Positions 9,401-18,146 of a stretch of DNA of 64,000 nucleotides are shown here, one piece after another. The number at the start of each line of letters is the position of its first letter. Position 1 is the first letter of the stretch. The translations under genes were made by a program, and so were the position numbers. The DNA is taken from positions 156,383-220,382 of the forward strand of contig NZ_SLVY01000011.1 in NCBI RefSeq assembly GCF_004345605.1. The letters run 5' to 3'. The DNA is from Rhodococcus sp. SMB37. Its GTDB lineage: Bacteria > Actinomycetota > Actinomycetes > Mycobacteriales > Mycobacteriaceae. Under the pieces are notes generated by a model. That model searched no databases and was not told the origin of the DNA. It saw nothing but the letters and a program-made list of their open reading frames with translations.

Positions 9401-12400
9401 GTGTGCGCGAGCGGCGTCGTGCACATCCGCAGTGAGCGTGACGGGAGCAACGGTCGCGGCCACCCCCGCGGCGTGGATGATCAGGCCGATCGGGTGGCCC
9501 TCCGCGTCGAGGGATGCCATTACTGCTGCGAGGTCGGCGGCGTCTGTGGCGTCGCTGACGACGTGGCGCACCGGCGTGGACTCGCTGTTCGGGTGTTCTC
9601 GACGTGAGGTGACCACCACGTCGTAGCCGCGTTGCGACAGATGTCGGCTCAGGAGCCGGCCGACCGCCCCGGTTCCTCCGACGATCAAGGCCCGAGTTCC
9701 GGGTTGTACCCCGGCGCCCGGTTCGGCGGCAGACCACGACGTGGTGCCGCTCGTCCACCGGGTCCCTGCACGCACGGTGACCAGTGGAGCGGGCTGAGTT
9801 TCCGAGCGTCCGAGTGCATCCCTGATTTCGCTCAGGATTACGTCAGCGGCTTCCTCATGCGCGATGTCGATGTCGAGATCGACTGCTGCCCAACGCAGAC
9901 CGGGGGATTCCTGACCCAATACGCGGGGCAGTGCCCGCACCGCCGCCGCCACCGGATCGACAGTGCCGCTGTGGGCGGGGTCCGTCCCGTTGTAGGTCAC
10001 AGATACCCAGAGTGCACCGTCCACGATCTGCGGAACGAGGTGCCTGGCTGCTTCCGAGAACGAGGTGACGGCATCGACCGGCCCGTCGTGGTCGTGCGCG
10101 AAGGAGACGACCCCGTGCAGCTCGGTCGGGCCGCTCTCGGGTTCGGCAACGACCACGCCCAGCTGTGCGAATCGCTCGCGAAGGGACTGTGCCGGAGGGG
10201 AACTACCCAGTACCGCCCAGGTACCGCGCGGCGCGTTCGTGGCGGAAGCGGGCGGTAGCTGCCGCCACAGCGGTATCTGCAGCGGGTCGTCGAATGCGGC
10301 CGAAGGTCCGGATGTGGCGTCCGACGGTTCGATCCACAGGTGTCTGCGATCGAAGCGATAGCCGGGCGCACGTATCGGCCGACCGTTGCCGCCGGATGCT
10401 GCCGCGACGTCGACGGGCACCCCCACCGACCAGAGCCGGCCGACCGCCGAACGGATCGTGACGGACTCGGATTCGTCCCTACTCATCGTCGACACCACAG
10501 CATCGGCGTTGTCGAAACCATGAGACAGCGTCAGACCCGTCAGCGACGAGCCCGGCCCGACCTCGACCACCACCACATCGCCGTGCGCCGCGGTCACCGC
10601 AGCGGTGAGTGCGCGGGAGAACTGCACCGGACTGCGCAACTGGTCGATCCAGTGCGACGGCTCGCGCAGAGTGGCCTCGTCGACGGCGTCGCCGGTGACC
10701 GTGCTGAACACCGTGCTGGTACCAGACTTGGGGGCGGCGGAGGCGAACGTGCGTACCGCACGTTCGACCTCGCCCAGCGCTGCCTCGACATGCCGGGAGT
10801 GCATCGCGGCATCGAGGCGCAACAGGCCGACGTCGGCACCCCGATCCGTCAGAAGCTCGTAGGCAGACTGCAATGTGCCATGGGTACCGGCGATGACGCA
10901 GGAGTTCGGACCGTTCACGGCCGCGAGGTCGATTCCCGGAAGGTCGGGGAGTATGTCGCGGAGTTCGTCCTCGGAGAGGGCGACCGACATCATCCCGCCG
11001 ACGCCTGCGGATCGCGCGGCCGCAGTGCATCGTGCGGCGACGAGTGTGCAGGCGTCATCCACTGTCAGCGCCCCGGTGAACGCAGCGGCGGTGCATTCCC
11101 CGAGGCTGTGGCCCAGTATTGCGGTGGGGGTCAGCCCCCACGACTGCAGCAGACGCGCGGTACCGAGAGAGATCGCGAACAGTGCCGGTACGGCGAAAGC
11201 GACATCGCGGATGCGGCCGGAGGTGTCATTACGATCGAAGATGTCGCGGATGTCGGCGCCGATACGGAGAACGAGCAGGTCGGCGACCTCGTCGACTGCG
11301 GCACGGAACACCGGTTCGTCGCGGTAGAGGTCTGCTCCCATGCCGGGATAGTGACCACCCGCGCCCGGGAACGCGAAGATCACCGAGGGTGCCTGTGTGC
11401 GCGCCGCGACGGGCTCCGGGAATGCCGGACGTGTGTGTGGGGCAGCCGGGTCGAGCACCGTAGCCGTCCGATGTGGCAGGGCTGCCCGCCCCGTTGCGAG
11501 CGTGTGTGCGAGATCGACCGGCGACGCCTGTTGTGCGAAATCGGCGATCGCATCGGCGGTGGCGCGTGCTCCGTCGGCTGTGGCGCCGGAGGAGATCAGC
11601 AGTACGGGCCGCTCGAATACGGTCGGGCGAGGGGGATTTCCCGGCGCGGGACCGAGTACGACGTGGGCGTTGGTTCCGCCGATCCCGAAAGAGCTGACAC
11701 CGGCCAGTGGGGCCGTATCCCAGTGGCGGGTCTTGCCGAGCAATTCGAACGGCGAATCCGAGAGCCGGAGTTCCTCCGCAACGGCATCGGACCCGAGTGA
11801 CATCGGCAGTGTCCGATGATGGATCGCGAGGACCGTCTTGGCGAACGAGGCGATACCGGCAGCGGAATTGGTGTGGCCGATATTGCCTTTCACCGAGCCG
11901 AGACCGCACCACGGCGGGCCGCCCCGTCCGAACACGGCGCGCAGGGCCGCGATCTCGATCGGGTCGCCGAGTCTCGTCGCCGTCCCGTGTGCTTCGATCA
12001 GGCCGATGTCCGAGGGATCTGCCTCGGCAACGGCGAGTGCTTCGGCCACGACGCGGGCCTGTCCGCGCACGGAGGGGGCTGTGAACCCGGCCTTGTCGGT
12101 GCCGTCGTTGTTGACCGCGGACCCGTGCAGTACCGCGAGAATCGGGTCGCCGGAGGCAACCGCATCCTCGAGTCTGCGCAGGACGACGGCACCGGCACCC
12201 TGGCTGTAGACGATGCCCGACCCTCGGGCCCCGAACGGCGCTATTTCGCCGTCCCTGGAGAACACTCCGCCCTCGACATGAAGATATCCGCGTCCCTGGG
12301 GAACGATGGCCGACACTCCACCCGCGAGAGCGGTGTCGCACTCTCCGGAGAGCAGCGACTGCGCCGCAAGGTGGATCGCGACGAGAGACGTCGAGCAGCT

Positions 12401-12931
12401 GGTCGATACGGCGATGGCCGGGCCTGTCAATCCGAGGCGGTAGGCGATCTGCAGGGGCAGGTAGTCCGGCTGCGTGGCGATCGCGGTCTGCATGCTGCCC
12501 AGCGGATCGCGGCCACCGCCCGTCGTATCCCATCGACCGGCGAGGTTGTGTGCGAGGTAGCCGCTCTGCGTGGACCCGACGAAGACGCCGACGGCTCCAC
12601 CGCCGCGACCGTGCCCGTGTCCGCTGTCTTCGAGGGCAAGCCAGGCGCACTCCATCAACATGCGGTGTTGAGGATCGAGGGCACACGCCTCCGCGTCGGT
12701 GAATCCCCATGCTGAGGGGTCGAAGTGGGACTGTCCCTCGATGATCCCCGCGACCGGTACGTAGTTGCGATCGCGGACCAGCGAGGGCGGTACTCCCGCG
12801 ACGAGCAGCTCGTCGGTGGTCAGGCGCGTGAGTCCCCTGCGACCGTCGCGAATCAGCGACCAGTACTGGTCGACGGACGGCGCACCGGGGAACCGTGTCG
12901 ACAATCCGACGACGGCGATTCCGCCCGTCAT
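6434..12931 (-). CDS. Hybrid PKS-NRPS: KS-AT-KR-ACP-Cy-TE (HMWP1-like)
   Basis: 2165 residues. KS about 1-430, with Cys179 in STSCSTS, His315 in EAHGTAT and His353 in GNIGHTNS. AT about 515-830, with Ser609 in GHSLG. A KR with structural half follows, about 885-1300, with GGTGAVG and catalytic Ser/Tyr1222/Asn1226. ACP Ser1360 is in LGGHSLL. The cyclization domain, about 1425-1855, has the intact D1559-xxxx-D1564 motif. A type I thioesterase, about 1885-2165, has Ser1958 in GWSMG and a late His near 2138. The order matches yersiniabactin HMWP1 but lacks both embedded methyltransferases and the PCP that should sit between Cy and TE. The KS should extend the chain with a malonyl-type unit, KR reduce it, Cy condense and cyclize a cysteine, and TE release the product. 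The AT specificity motif (AAMHS) is atypical. The ATG overlaps the NRPS stop. Confidence 0.93.
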   Translation of the reverse strand: MTGGIAVVGLSTRFPGAPSVDQYWSLIRDGRRGLTRLTTDELLVAGVPPSLVRDRNYVPVAGIIEGQSHFDPSAWGFTDAEACALDPQHRMLMECAWLALEDSGHGHGRGGGAVGVFVGSTQSGYLAHNLAGRWDTTGGGRDPLGSMQTAIATQPDYLPLQIAYRLGLTGPAIAVSTSCSTSLVAIHLAAQSLLSGECDTALAGGVSAIVPQGRGYLHVEGGVFSRDGEIAPFGARGSGIVYSQGAGAVVLRRLEDAVASGDPILAVLHGSAVNNDGTDKAGFTAPSVRGQARVVAEALAVAEADPSDIGLIEAHGTATRLGDPIEIAALRAVFGRGGPPWCGLGSVKGNIGHTNSAAGIASFAKTVLAIHHRTLPMSLGSDAVAEELRLSDSPFELLGKTRHWDTAPLAGVSSFGIGGTNAHVVLGPAPGNPPRPTVFERPVLLISSGATADGARATADAIADFAQQASPVDLAHTLATGRAALPHRTATVLDPAAPHTRPAFPEPVAARTQAPSVIFAFPGAGGHYPGMGADLYRDEPVFRAAVDEVADLLVLRIGADIRDIFDRNDTSGRIRDVAFAVPALFAISLGTARLLQSWGLTPTAILGHSLGECTAAAFTGALTVDDACTLVAARCTAAARSAGVGGMMSVALSEDELRDILPDLPGIDLAAVNGPNSCVIAGTHGTLQSAYELLTDRGADVGLLRLDAAMHSRHVEAALGEVERAVRTFASAAPKSGTSTVFSTVTGDAVDEATLREPSHWIDQLRSPVQFSRALTAAVTAAHGDVVVVEVGPGSSLTGLTLSHGFDNADAVVSTMSRDESESVTIRSAVGRLWSVGVPVDVAAASGGNGRPIRAPGYRFDRRHLWIEPSDATSGPSAAFDDPLQIPLWRQLPPASATNAPRGTWAVLGSSPPAQSLRERFAQLGVVVAEPESGPTELHGVVSFAHDHDGPVDAVTSFSEAARHLVPQIVDGALWVSVTYNGTDPAHSGTVDPVAAAVRALPRVLGQESPGLRWAAVDLDIDIAHEEAADVILSEIRDALGRSETQPAPLVTVRAGTRWTSGTTSWSAAEPGAGVQPGTRALIVGGTGAVGRLLSRHLSQRGYDVVVTSRREHPNSESTPVRHVVSDATDAADLAAVMASLDAEGHPIGLIIHAAGVAATVAPVTLTADVHDAARAHIDAKVAVAQNIHLAVSALDEDRRPTSILCMSSATGMLGGIGMGPYAASNTAMDAYAASVTGHPTRWVSIVWDGWRALLDESGSGSGSATVMSGALDAATGLSAFDRILDLAGSGRCPTAVAVGTSSLDARSRAASVTRPRAVAGAAPSDLTATEQAVAEIWSTLFGTPVADPGADFFALGGHSLLGTRMLDTVRQYFGVELGLRDLLTTATLAEFSERINTAQVPTPRDAPNSPADTVPPLSEALRADGTFDMTRVQHAYWIGRDGGYEWGDIPCHFYLEYDCVDLDLERYQRALDSVIERHPLLRSVATPDGRLRTLDSVPPYRIRTRDLSSADDETESRILATIRQRVAEKPGPPDRWPLVQISAAIVEPNRVRLFIGVDVLICDAASWWIIESELKALYDDPDTPLPTLELHPAQCSSAMALRRRGPGGAEAERYWLERADSVPGPPELPIRATLDRRPRFVRRATALSPDRWSRFVTECRRHRITPTAALLTVYTDSLRAWSATPHFSVVLTLFDRPPVHPDINKVVGDFTSLILHESDAHTGSSFVDRAQATQRRMFDDLDHREYSALELLAEQSTRFGERRSVPVVFTGALGVHDMVDDSGSLEWVGRQVHAVGQTPQTWLDHQVLEQDGELRLQWDVLDGLFPDDELDRVVARHTEVVTRLAEDDGAWTQVSATSDLPEIDPADVLVPLRGAASDRAEIPTLFLIHPSGGDVLCYAELSRRLVSDVAVVALTDPQLTADTPGPDSIPAIAAQYLSAIRSRYSTPAGGWLLGGWSMGGSVAQEMARQLREDGEHTALIVMLDSNDPTYITAIPGTPTQWETEVARRQLGALEAFLDIDLDVGETAWNEVANLDADERNTVIAAKLRSRRLLGPRDDGRSRLEVFGRHLDALARHEPRLLPDSATETVLVRCTRLAPNNSGIGMGIDDTPVEHAADLGWSRHLAGPLTVVATDAHHYSILRPPALDTVVDQLDRALSNVLPHH

Positions 12932-15900
12932 CGGACGGCCTCCATGGCGTGCATGCGGGCGGCGAGCCGGGCCGCGCGACCGTGCGATGCGCTGGGCAGC
13001 CTCGGGGTGTGTTCGCCCGGTGGGGGTGCGGCACGAGTGCCGGCGCGCGTGGTCTCGGAGAGGAAGGCCGCGAGTGACGCGACGGTGGGGTTGGTGAACA
13101 GGTCGATCACCGTGAATTCGTCGGAGGCGACGGCTTTGCTCAAGCGGCGGTGGGCGAGCACCAGCGTCAGCGACGTCGCGCCCACGTCGAAGAACGGCGT
13201 GGATGTGTCGATCTTCTCGCCGAGGAGTTCGGTGAAGATATCTGTCACGAGAGTTTCGATCGCCGAGTCGACGAGGCGCCCCGGACTCTCGACCGGTTCG
13301 AGTGCTGTCGGCACCGGACCCGCCGCCGCTGGTTCGATCGCCTTGATATGCAGTTCGAGCAGCCCACTCGTTGCATGCACCTCGTCGACGGCCACCGAAT
13401 CACCCAGATGGCGAACGGTTCGATCGGCCCACCGGACGGCGGCGTCGAGGGATCGCCGCGGTGCCAGGTCGCCTGCCTCGACGGTGATGCGCAGTTCGAG
13501 ACCGCGGGCCAGCGCGTCGGCGACCACGTCGAGGGCTGTGTCGTCCGCAGGAGTCTCGGCGTGCTGTTCCACCTCGGCGGGCGCCTGCGATTCCTGTTCG
13601 CGCCGGAAAGGATTGGGTAAGGCGCGGTGATCGACCTTGCCGTTCGGTGTGACAGGCAGGGACGGAAGCCGTACGAATCGGCCGGGGATCATGTAGGGCG
13701 GGAGATGGGTCTGCAGAGCAGCAACGAGATCTGCGTCGGTCGCAGGTTCACCGGCCATCGAGTCGACGATGAAACAGACCAGGCGCGGCCGGTCGTCGGG
13801 CCCGGGCACTGCGGAGGCAACGGCGGCGCGTACCTGCGGCAAACGCTCGAGGGTCGAGTCGATTTCACCGAGTTCGATGCGATGGCCGGCGATCTTGACC
13901 TGGCGGTCGACGCGGCCGAGGAACTCGATGGAACCGTCGGTGCGCCACCTGCCGAGATCACCGGTGCGGTAGAGACGTCGGCCGGTAGCGGTGTGCACGA
14001 CGAACCTCGCCGAGGTCTGTTCCGGATTACCGATGTACTCACGCGCAAGACCGGCGCCGCCGATGTACAGCTCACCGGCCTGTCCGACCGCGCAGGGCAC
14101 ACCGTCGTCGAGGATGTGAAAGCTCTGACCGCCGAGTGCCCGCCCGTACGGGATCGTCGTCCATTCCGGATCGACCTCGCCGATCGGGTGAAAGATCGAC
14201 CAGATCGCGGCCTCCGTCGCACCACCGAGGCTTACGAGAGTGGCCTCCGGCGCGAGAGCCCGCAGGCGATCGGGAAGCGTGGTCGGAATGTAGTCGCCGG
14301 ACAGGAAGACGAGGCGCAGCGACGACAAGGCGCGTCGGGCACGTTCCTGCTCGATCTCGGCGTACTCGACGAGCATCTCGAGCAGCGCCGGCGCCGTGTT
14401 CCACAGCGTGACACGGTGCCGCGCCATCACGTCCATCCAATGCCCGGGGTCGCGCAGGCGGGAGCTGTCGGGCAGAACCAGTGCCCCGCCGGCACCGAGC
14501 ACCGAGAAGATGTCGAACACCGACAGATCGAAGCTGAAGGCGGACAGGCCGAGCACGCGATCATCCGACGTGAGCGGGTAGCGGCCCATCAGGTCGTCGA
14601 GTGTGGTTCTGACTGCGCGGTGTTCGACGGCCACGCCCTTCGGCTCTCCGGTCGATCCGGAGGTGAAGATGATGTACGCGAGATCGCCGGCATCCGGTCG
14701 GCGAGGAGCGGTGCGCTCGGGATCCAGGAAGCCGTTGTCGCTGATCTTGCCGGCCGCATCGAAGGCGAGGACGTCGACGGCTGCCGGCCATCGGCTCCGG
14801 TCGACGTCCGCGGCAACCAGGGCGTGCGCGATGTCTGCCTGACGGACGACGCTGGCGACGCGTTCGGCGGGCCAGTTCGGTTCCACCGGGACGTAGGCGG
14901 CGCCGCTCGCGGCGACACCGAGGACTGCGATGATCTGCGCTGGGCTCTTTTCGGCACTGACCGCGACGGTGTCGCCGGGGCCGATTCCGCGCGCGGCGAG
15001 ACAGTGGGCGATGTCCGCGGCACGACAGCGGAGCGATTCTGCGGAATGCTCGGTGGTGCCCGAGATGACGGCCGGGGAGGAATCATCGGCGCGGGCATCG
15101 AACGGATCGGTCAGCAGTGGGCCCGCGGACTCGAATGCATTGGCCGTGATGGGATCTTCCGCACGGAAGCTGGGGTCGTGAGCGAGGGCGCGATCCGTCC
15201 AGGCTGCGTCGACGTCGGCCAACCGCCCGAGGAGTCGTGCGTGGGCTTCGGCCATCGATCGCACGAAGTGGGGGTCGAGCGCTCCGTCGACGGTGTCCCA
15301 TGCAATGCGCAGTCGGCCACCGTCGTCGCGCACGATGTGATCGAGCAGCACCTGAGGCGTTTGCGAGACGCCGAAGACCTCGGATCCCAGCCATGCAGTG
15401 GGGGAGTCGTTCCCGTCCGACAGGCCCAGTCCGCTGGTGAAGACCACCGGGTGGCTGGGTCCGGGCAACTGTGCCGAGTCGGCGGACTGGTCGGGCGTGG
15501 ACGCGCGCGCGGGGCCGAGCCGGAGAACTTCCACCCCGGACACGGTTCGGTGGTCCATATCGGACCAGAACCGGTGATTGACGGCGGACGCGAACGTCGC
15601 GAAATCGCAGTCGTCGGCCAACGGCATCTCCACCAGCACTGTGGTGGTGAAGTCGCCGATCGACTCCGCCATGGTCTGTTCGTCGTCCGGGTGTTCGCGG
15701 TCGAAGAGCGTGGTGTTGAGTGCGAACTTCTCGGTGGCTCCCCAGCATCGAAGCGTCATGGCGAAGCTCGCCAGCAACACTGCGGTCGGTGTCAGTCCAC
15801 GCGAGGCGGACGCACTCCGAAGCGAATCCCAGGTGCTGGAATCCAATTCGGTCGAACAGCGCGTGAACCGGGGGATGCCGAGGCTGTGGGGTGCCGTCAG

Positions 15901-16866
15901 CCAGGGTAGATTCGGGCCTCCGGGCAGCTCGTGTGCTCGCGCGGCCCAGTACTCGCGATCTGCTGCGCGTCGGCGAATCTGGCCGGGATCCGCCTTCCGA
16001 GCTCGGACGATCTCCGGAAACGACGGGCCCAGTGGCGGGAAATCGGATCGGCCGTCCACCCGGGCGCCCCACTCGCGCATGAGCGTGATCCATCCGGCCA
16101 TGTCGAGGGCAAGGATGTCGAAACCGACGAACAGGCGGGTGACTCCGCCGGGAAGCAGCGCCGCGCGGATGTCGTACAGCGGTCCGGTGTCGACCGGAAG
16201 CACGCGATGCGAATTCGTGCGGCGAAGCTCGCCGAGTGCCTCCGCGCACGTGTCGGGAGCTGCCTGTGTCAGATCGGTGACCTCGAAGCTGTACCTGTCC
16301 ACGGAATCCCGGACAACACCCCGCGCGTCGGCGTCGACGACGAATCTCAGCATCGGATGCCGCTGAACCACTGCGTTCCAGGCATTTTCGAGTGTGCGTA
16401 GATCCTCATGCGGGTCGTCGGCGACCCGGTCGTATTCGTAGTAGTAGTACGTGGCTACGCCGCCGAGCGGAAACGCCGGTTCACGTCCGACGAGATATGC
16501 CTGCTGGACCGCGCCGAGCTCGAAGGAACTGTCGGTCGGTCGTTCATCGTTCTCGGATGCCGCCGGCGGGGTGGATGTCGATATTCGGTCTCCGGCGGGT
16601 CTCGCCCGGCGGATGCGCTGGGCGATGCTCATGGCCGTCGCATCCCCGAGGAAGTCCGTCAATTCCAGATCGACATCGGTGTCCTCGAACAGACTGCGGC
16701 GCAGTCGTACTGCAGTGTAGGAGTCGATGCCCAGTGCGGTGAGCACCGTGGTCGGGTCGATGGCGTCGGGTGGCGTCTCCATGATGTCGCCGAGTGCTTC
16801 GAGAACGACGTCGATCGGCTCCTCGGCTCGGTGGTCCGTGGCGGGGTGCATCTCGGGCGACGGCAT
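12928..16866 (-). CDS. NRPS: carrier-Cy-A(Cys)-PCP (HMWP2/PchE-like)
   Basis: 1312 residues. An N-terminal carrier domain (Ser49 in LGIDSYT, about 15-88) stands where HMWP2 has its aryl carrier. The cyclization domain, about 113-565, has D250-xxxx-D255. The adenylation domain, about 585-1085, has FTSGSTGEPKG and NGKVD motifs. A PCP follows at about 1195-1260 (Ser1232 in DVGATSL). Specificity residues read from the A domain are D-L-F-N-L-S-L-I-W-K, one change (Tyr to Phe) from the published cysteine code of pyochelin and yersiniabactin synthetases, so it should activate L-cysteine. It is the only A domain in the locus and must charge the other PCPs in trans. An unrecognised segment of about 90 residues separates A from PCP. 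GAAGGGA precedes the ATG. The starter acid and its ligase are not in the window. Confidence 0.93.
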   Translation of the reverse strand: MPSPEMHPATDHRAEEPIDVVLEALGDIMETPPDAIDPTTVLTALGIDSYTAVRLRRSLFEDTDVDLELTDFLGDATAMSIAQRIRRARPAGDRISTSTPPAASENDERPTDSSFELGAVQQAYLVGREPAFPLGGVATYYYYEYDRVADDPHEDLRTLENAWNAVVQRHPMLRFVVDADARGVVRDSVDRYSFEVTDLTQAAPDTCAEALGELRRTNSHRVLPVDTGPLYDIRAALLPGGVTRLFVGFDILALDMAGWITLMREWGARVDGRSDFPPLGPSFPEIVRARKADPGQIRRRAADREYWAARAHELPGGPNLPWLTAPHSLGIPRFTRCSTELDSSTWDSLRSASASRGLTPTAVLLASFAMTLRCWGATEKFALNTTLFDREHPDDEQTMAESIGDFTTTVLVEMPLADDCDFATFASAVNHRFWSDMDHRTVSGVEVLRLGPARASTPDQSADSAQLPGPSHPVVFTSGLGLSDGNDSPTAWLGSEVFGVSQTPQVLLDHIVRDDGGRLRIAWDTVDGALDPHFVRSMAEAHARLLGRLADVDAAWTDRALAHDPSFRAEDPITANAFESAGPLLTDPFDARADDSSPAVISGTTEHSAESLRCRAADIAHCLAARGIGPGDTVAVSAEKSPAQIIAVLGVAASGAAYVPVEPNWPAERVASVVRQADIAHALVAADVDRSRWPAAVDVLAFDAAGKISDNGFLDPERTAPRRPDAGDLAYIIFTSGSTGEPKGVAVEHRAVRTTLDDLMGRYPLTSDDRVLGLSAFSFDLSVFDIFSVLGAGGALVLPDSSRLRDPGHWMDVMARHRVTLWNTAPALLEMLVEYAEIEQERARRALSSLRLVFLSGDYIPTTLPDRLRALAPEATLVSLGGATEAAIWSIFHPIGEVDPEWTTIPYGRALGGQSFHILDDGVPCAVGQAGELYIGGAGLAREYIGNPEQTSARFVVHTATGRRLYRTGDLGRWRTDGSIEFLGRVDRQVKIAGHRIELGEIDSTLERLPQVRAAVASAVPGPDDRPRLVCFIVDSMAGEPATDADLVAALQTHLPPYMIPGRFVRLPSLPVTPNGKVDHRALPNPFRREQESQAPAEVEQHAETPADDTALDVVADALARGLELRITVEAGDLAPRRSLDAAVRWADRTVRHLGDSVAVDEVHATSGLLELHIKAIEPAAAGPVPTALEPVESPGRLVDSAIETLVTDIFTELLGEKIDTSTPFFDVGATSLTLVLAHRRLSKAVASDEFTVIDLFTNPTVASLAAFLSETTRAGTRAAPPPGEHTPRLPSASHGRAARLAARMHAMEAVR

Positions 16867-16922
16867 GAGGGCGTCCCTTCAGTTGGACATGGCGTGATCG
16901 AGCGGTAGGTCTGCTACTCTAG

Positions 16923-18146
16923 ATGATAATGATTACCGTTATCGAATCGGATGCCCGTCTCGGAAGCCGAGCCGACGAGAACGGTCTCGCAGCGATCGAG
17001 GGGTGGCCGGTCGCGCAGTGCGCCGAGGACGTCGACGCGCTCGATCGGCTCGTTCTCGTCGGCCTCGCAGACCTGCTGGCACGCACCACCGACATCGCGG
17101 CAGCGGACGGCAGTGACCCGCAGGCCTTTGCCGACCGAATGAGTGCCTCACTCGAACACCGGTGGGTGGTCGAGCGCTGGCTGAACGATCTCCTCGCCGC
17201 GGGCCTGATGGAGGCCATCGGCGACGGCCGGGTCCGATTGGTCGAGCGACCTCGGCGAAAGGATCTGACGGCCGCGCGCGACCGGATGATCGATGCGTGT
17301 GTACGACTGGGTTATGCGGCGTCGCTTCCCACACTCCTTCTCGATTCGCTCCGGCATGCCGTCGACCTGCTGCAGGGACGTGTGAATGTGCAGTCGATCC
17401 TCTACCCGGACGGCGACGCGACGGCAGCGCTCGAGGTGTACGGCACCAATGTCGTCAGCCGCTACCTCAATGCGGCCGCTGCCTCGGTCGTCGCCGACCT
17501 CGCGCACAGCCGGTCGGCGCCGCTGCGCATCCTCGAACTGGGAGCGGGGGTGGGCGCCACGTCGGAACACATCCTGGGCACGCTCGGCGCCAGCAGTGTG
17601 ACGCACTATGTCTTCACCGATCTCTCGCCACACTTCCTGCACATCGCGCGCGAGCGGTTCGCCGACGAACCGTGGGCGCACAAGATGAGGTTCGCCACGG
17701 TGGACATCACCGTGCCCATCGCAGACCAACTCGGAAACAGTTCCGCAGACCGCGACGGCTACGACGTCGTGCTCGCCGCGACGATGGCGCACAACACCGT
17801 CGACATCGACGCGCTGCTACGCGAGATCGGCGTCCTACTCGCGCCGGGCGGCGTCGTGGTGTTGATCGAGACGGTCGTCGAGCACGCCCAGTCGTTGACG
17901 ACGATGCCCTTTGCGCTGTCGATGCCGGACGGTTCCGGACCGCTGGCCCGCACCGACGTCCGTGCCGGTTCGCACCGCACCTACCTCGCCGCCGACGAAT
18001 GGACTGCTGCGATGGTGCGCGCCGGGCTCCGTCCGTGCGTCGACCTTCCCCGCAACGGCCACCCGCTCGAAGCATTCTCGCAGCGGCTCCTCGTCGCAGC
18101 CCGGCCCGATACCCCTACGACCCACGCGGAGACACACGACAGATGA
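16923..18146 (+). CDS. Stand-alone C-methyltransferase-like protein (PKS/NRPS methyltransferase domain type)
   Basis: 407 residues. An N-terminal helical region (HRWVVERWLNDLLAAGLM) is followed by the LLQGRVNVQSILYPDGD stretch typical of PKS/NRPS carbon-methyltransferase domains, then by SAM motif ILELGAGVGATSEHIL at about 203-218 and VLAATMAHNTVD. It is the kind of domain embedded in yersiniabactin HMWP1 but here a separate chain. The start is uncertain: the first ATG (16923) lies on the Fur-family operator, in-frame ATG 16929 is also possible, and there is no clear ribosome binding site, which suggests a leaderless mRNA. Its stop overlaps the next start (ATGA). Expected role: methylation of a carrier-bound chain. 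Confidence 0.85.
   Translation: MIMITVIESDARLGSRADENGLAAIEGWPVAQCAEDVDALDRLVLVGLADLLARTTDIAAADGSDPQAFADRMSASLEHRWVVERWLNDLLAAGLMEAIGDGRVRLVERPRRKDLTAARDRMIDACVRLGYAASLPTLLLDSLRHAVDLLQGRVNVQSILYPDGDATAALEVYGTNVVSRYLNAAAASVVADLAHSRSAPLRILELGAGVGATSEHILGTLGASSVTHYVFTDLSPHFLHIARERFADEPWAHKMRFATVDITVPIADQLGNSSADRDGYDVVLAATMAHNTVDIDALLREIGVLLAPGGVVVLIETVVEHAQSLTTMPFALSMPDGSGPLARTDVRAGSHRTYLAADEWTAAMVRAGLRPCVDLPRNGHPLEAFSQRLLVAARPDTPTTHAETHDR
16925..16943. promoter_or_regulatory. Fur-family (Zur-like) operator in the divergent promoter
   Basis: The 19-mer GATAATGATTACCGTTATC matches the classical Fur box GATAATGATAATCATTATC at 16 of 19 positions and is an imperfect inverted repeat with two mismatched pairs between arms. 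Actinobacterial iron control normally uses IdeR/DmdR boxes (TTAGG-type), which I do not see here, while actinobacterial Zur sites are AT-rich TGAxAATGATTxTCA-like palindromes. The box lies 58 bases upstream of the minus-strand NRPS start and on the first codons of the plus-strand methyltransferase. One bound repressor could therefore silence both arms. Zinc as effector is inference. Confidence 0.7.

Noticed and set aside
13627..15909. 760-residue plus-strand reading frame over the NRPS
   Set aside because: It lies fully opposite the A and Cy domains, whose motifs are intact, and matches nothing itself.
16867..16943. IdeR/DmdR iron box in the divergent promoter
   Set aside because: No TTAGG-x-TAACC-like sequence is present; only the Fur-type palindrome is supported.
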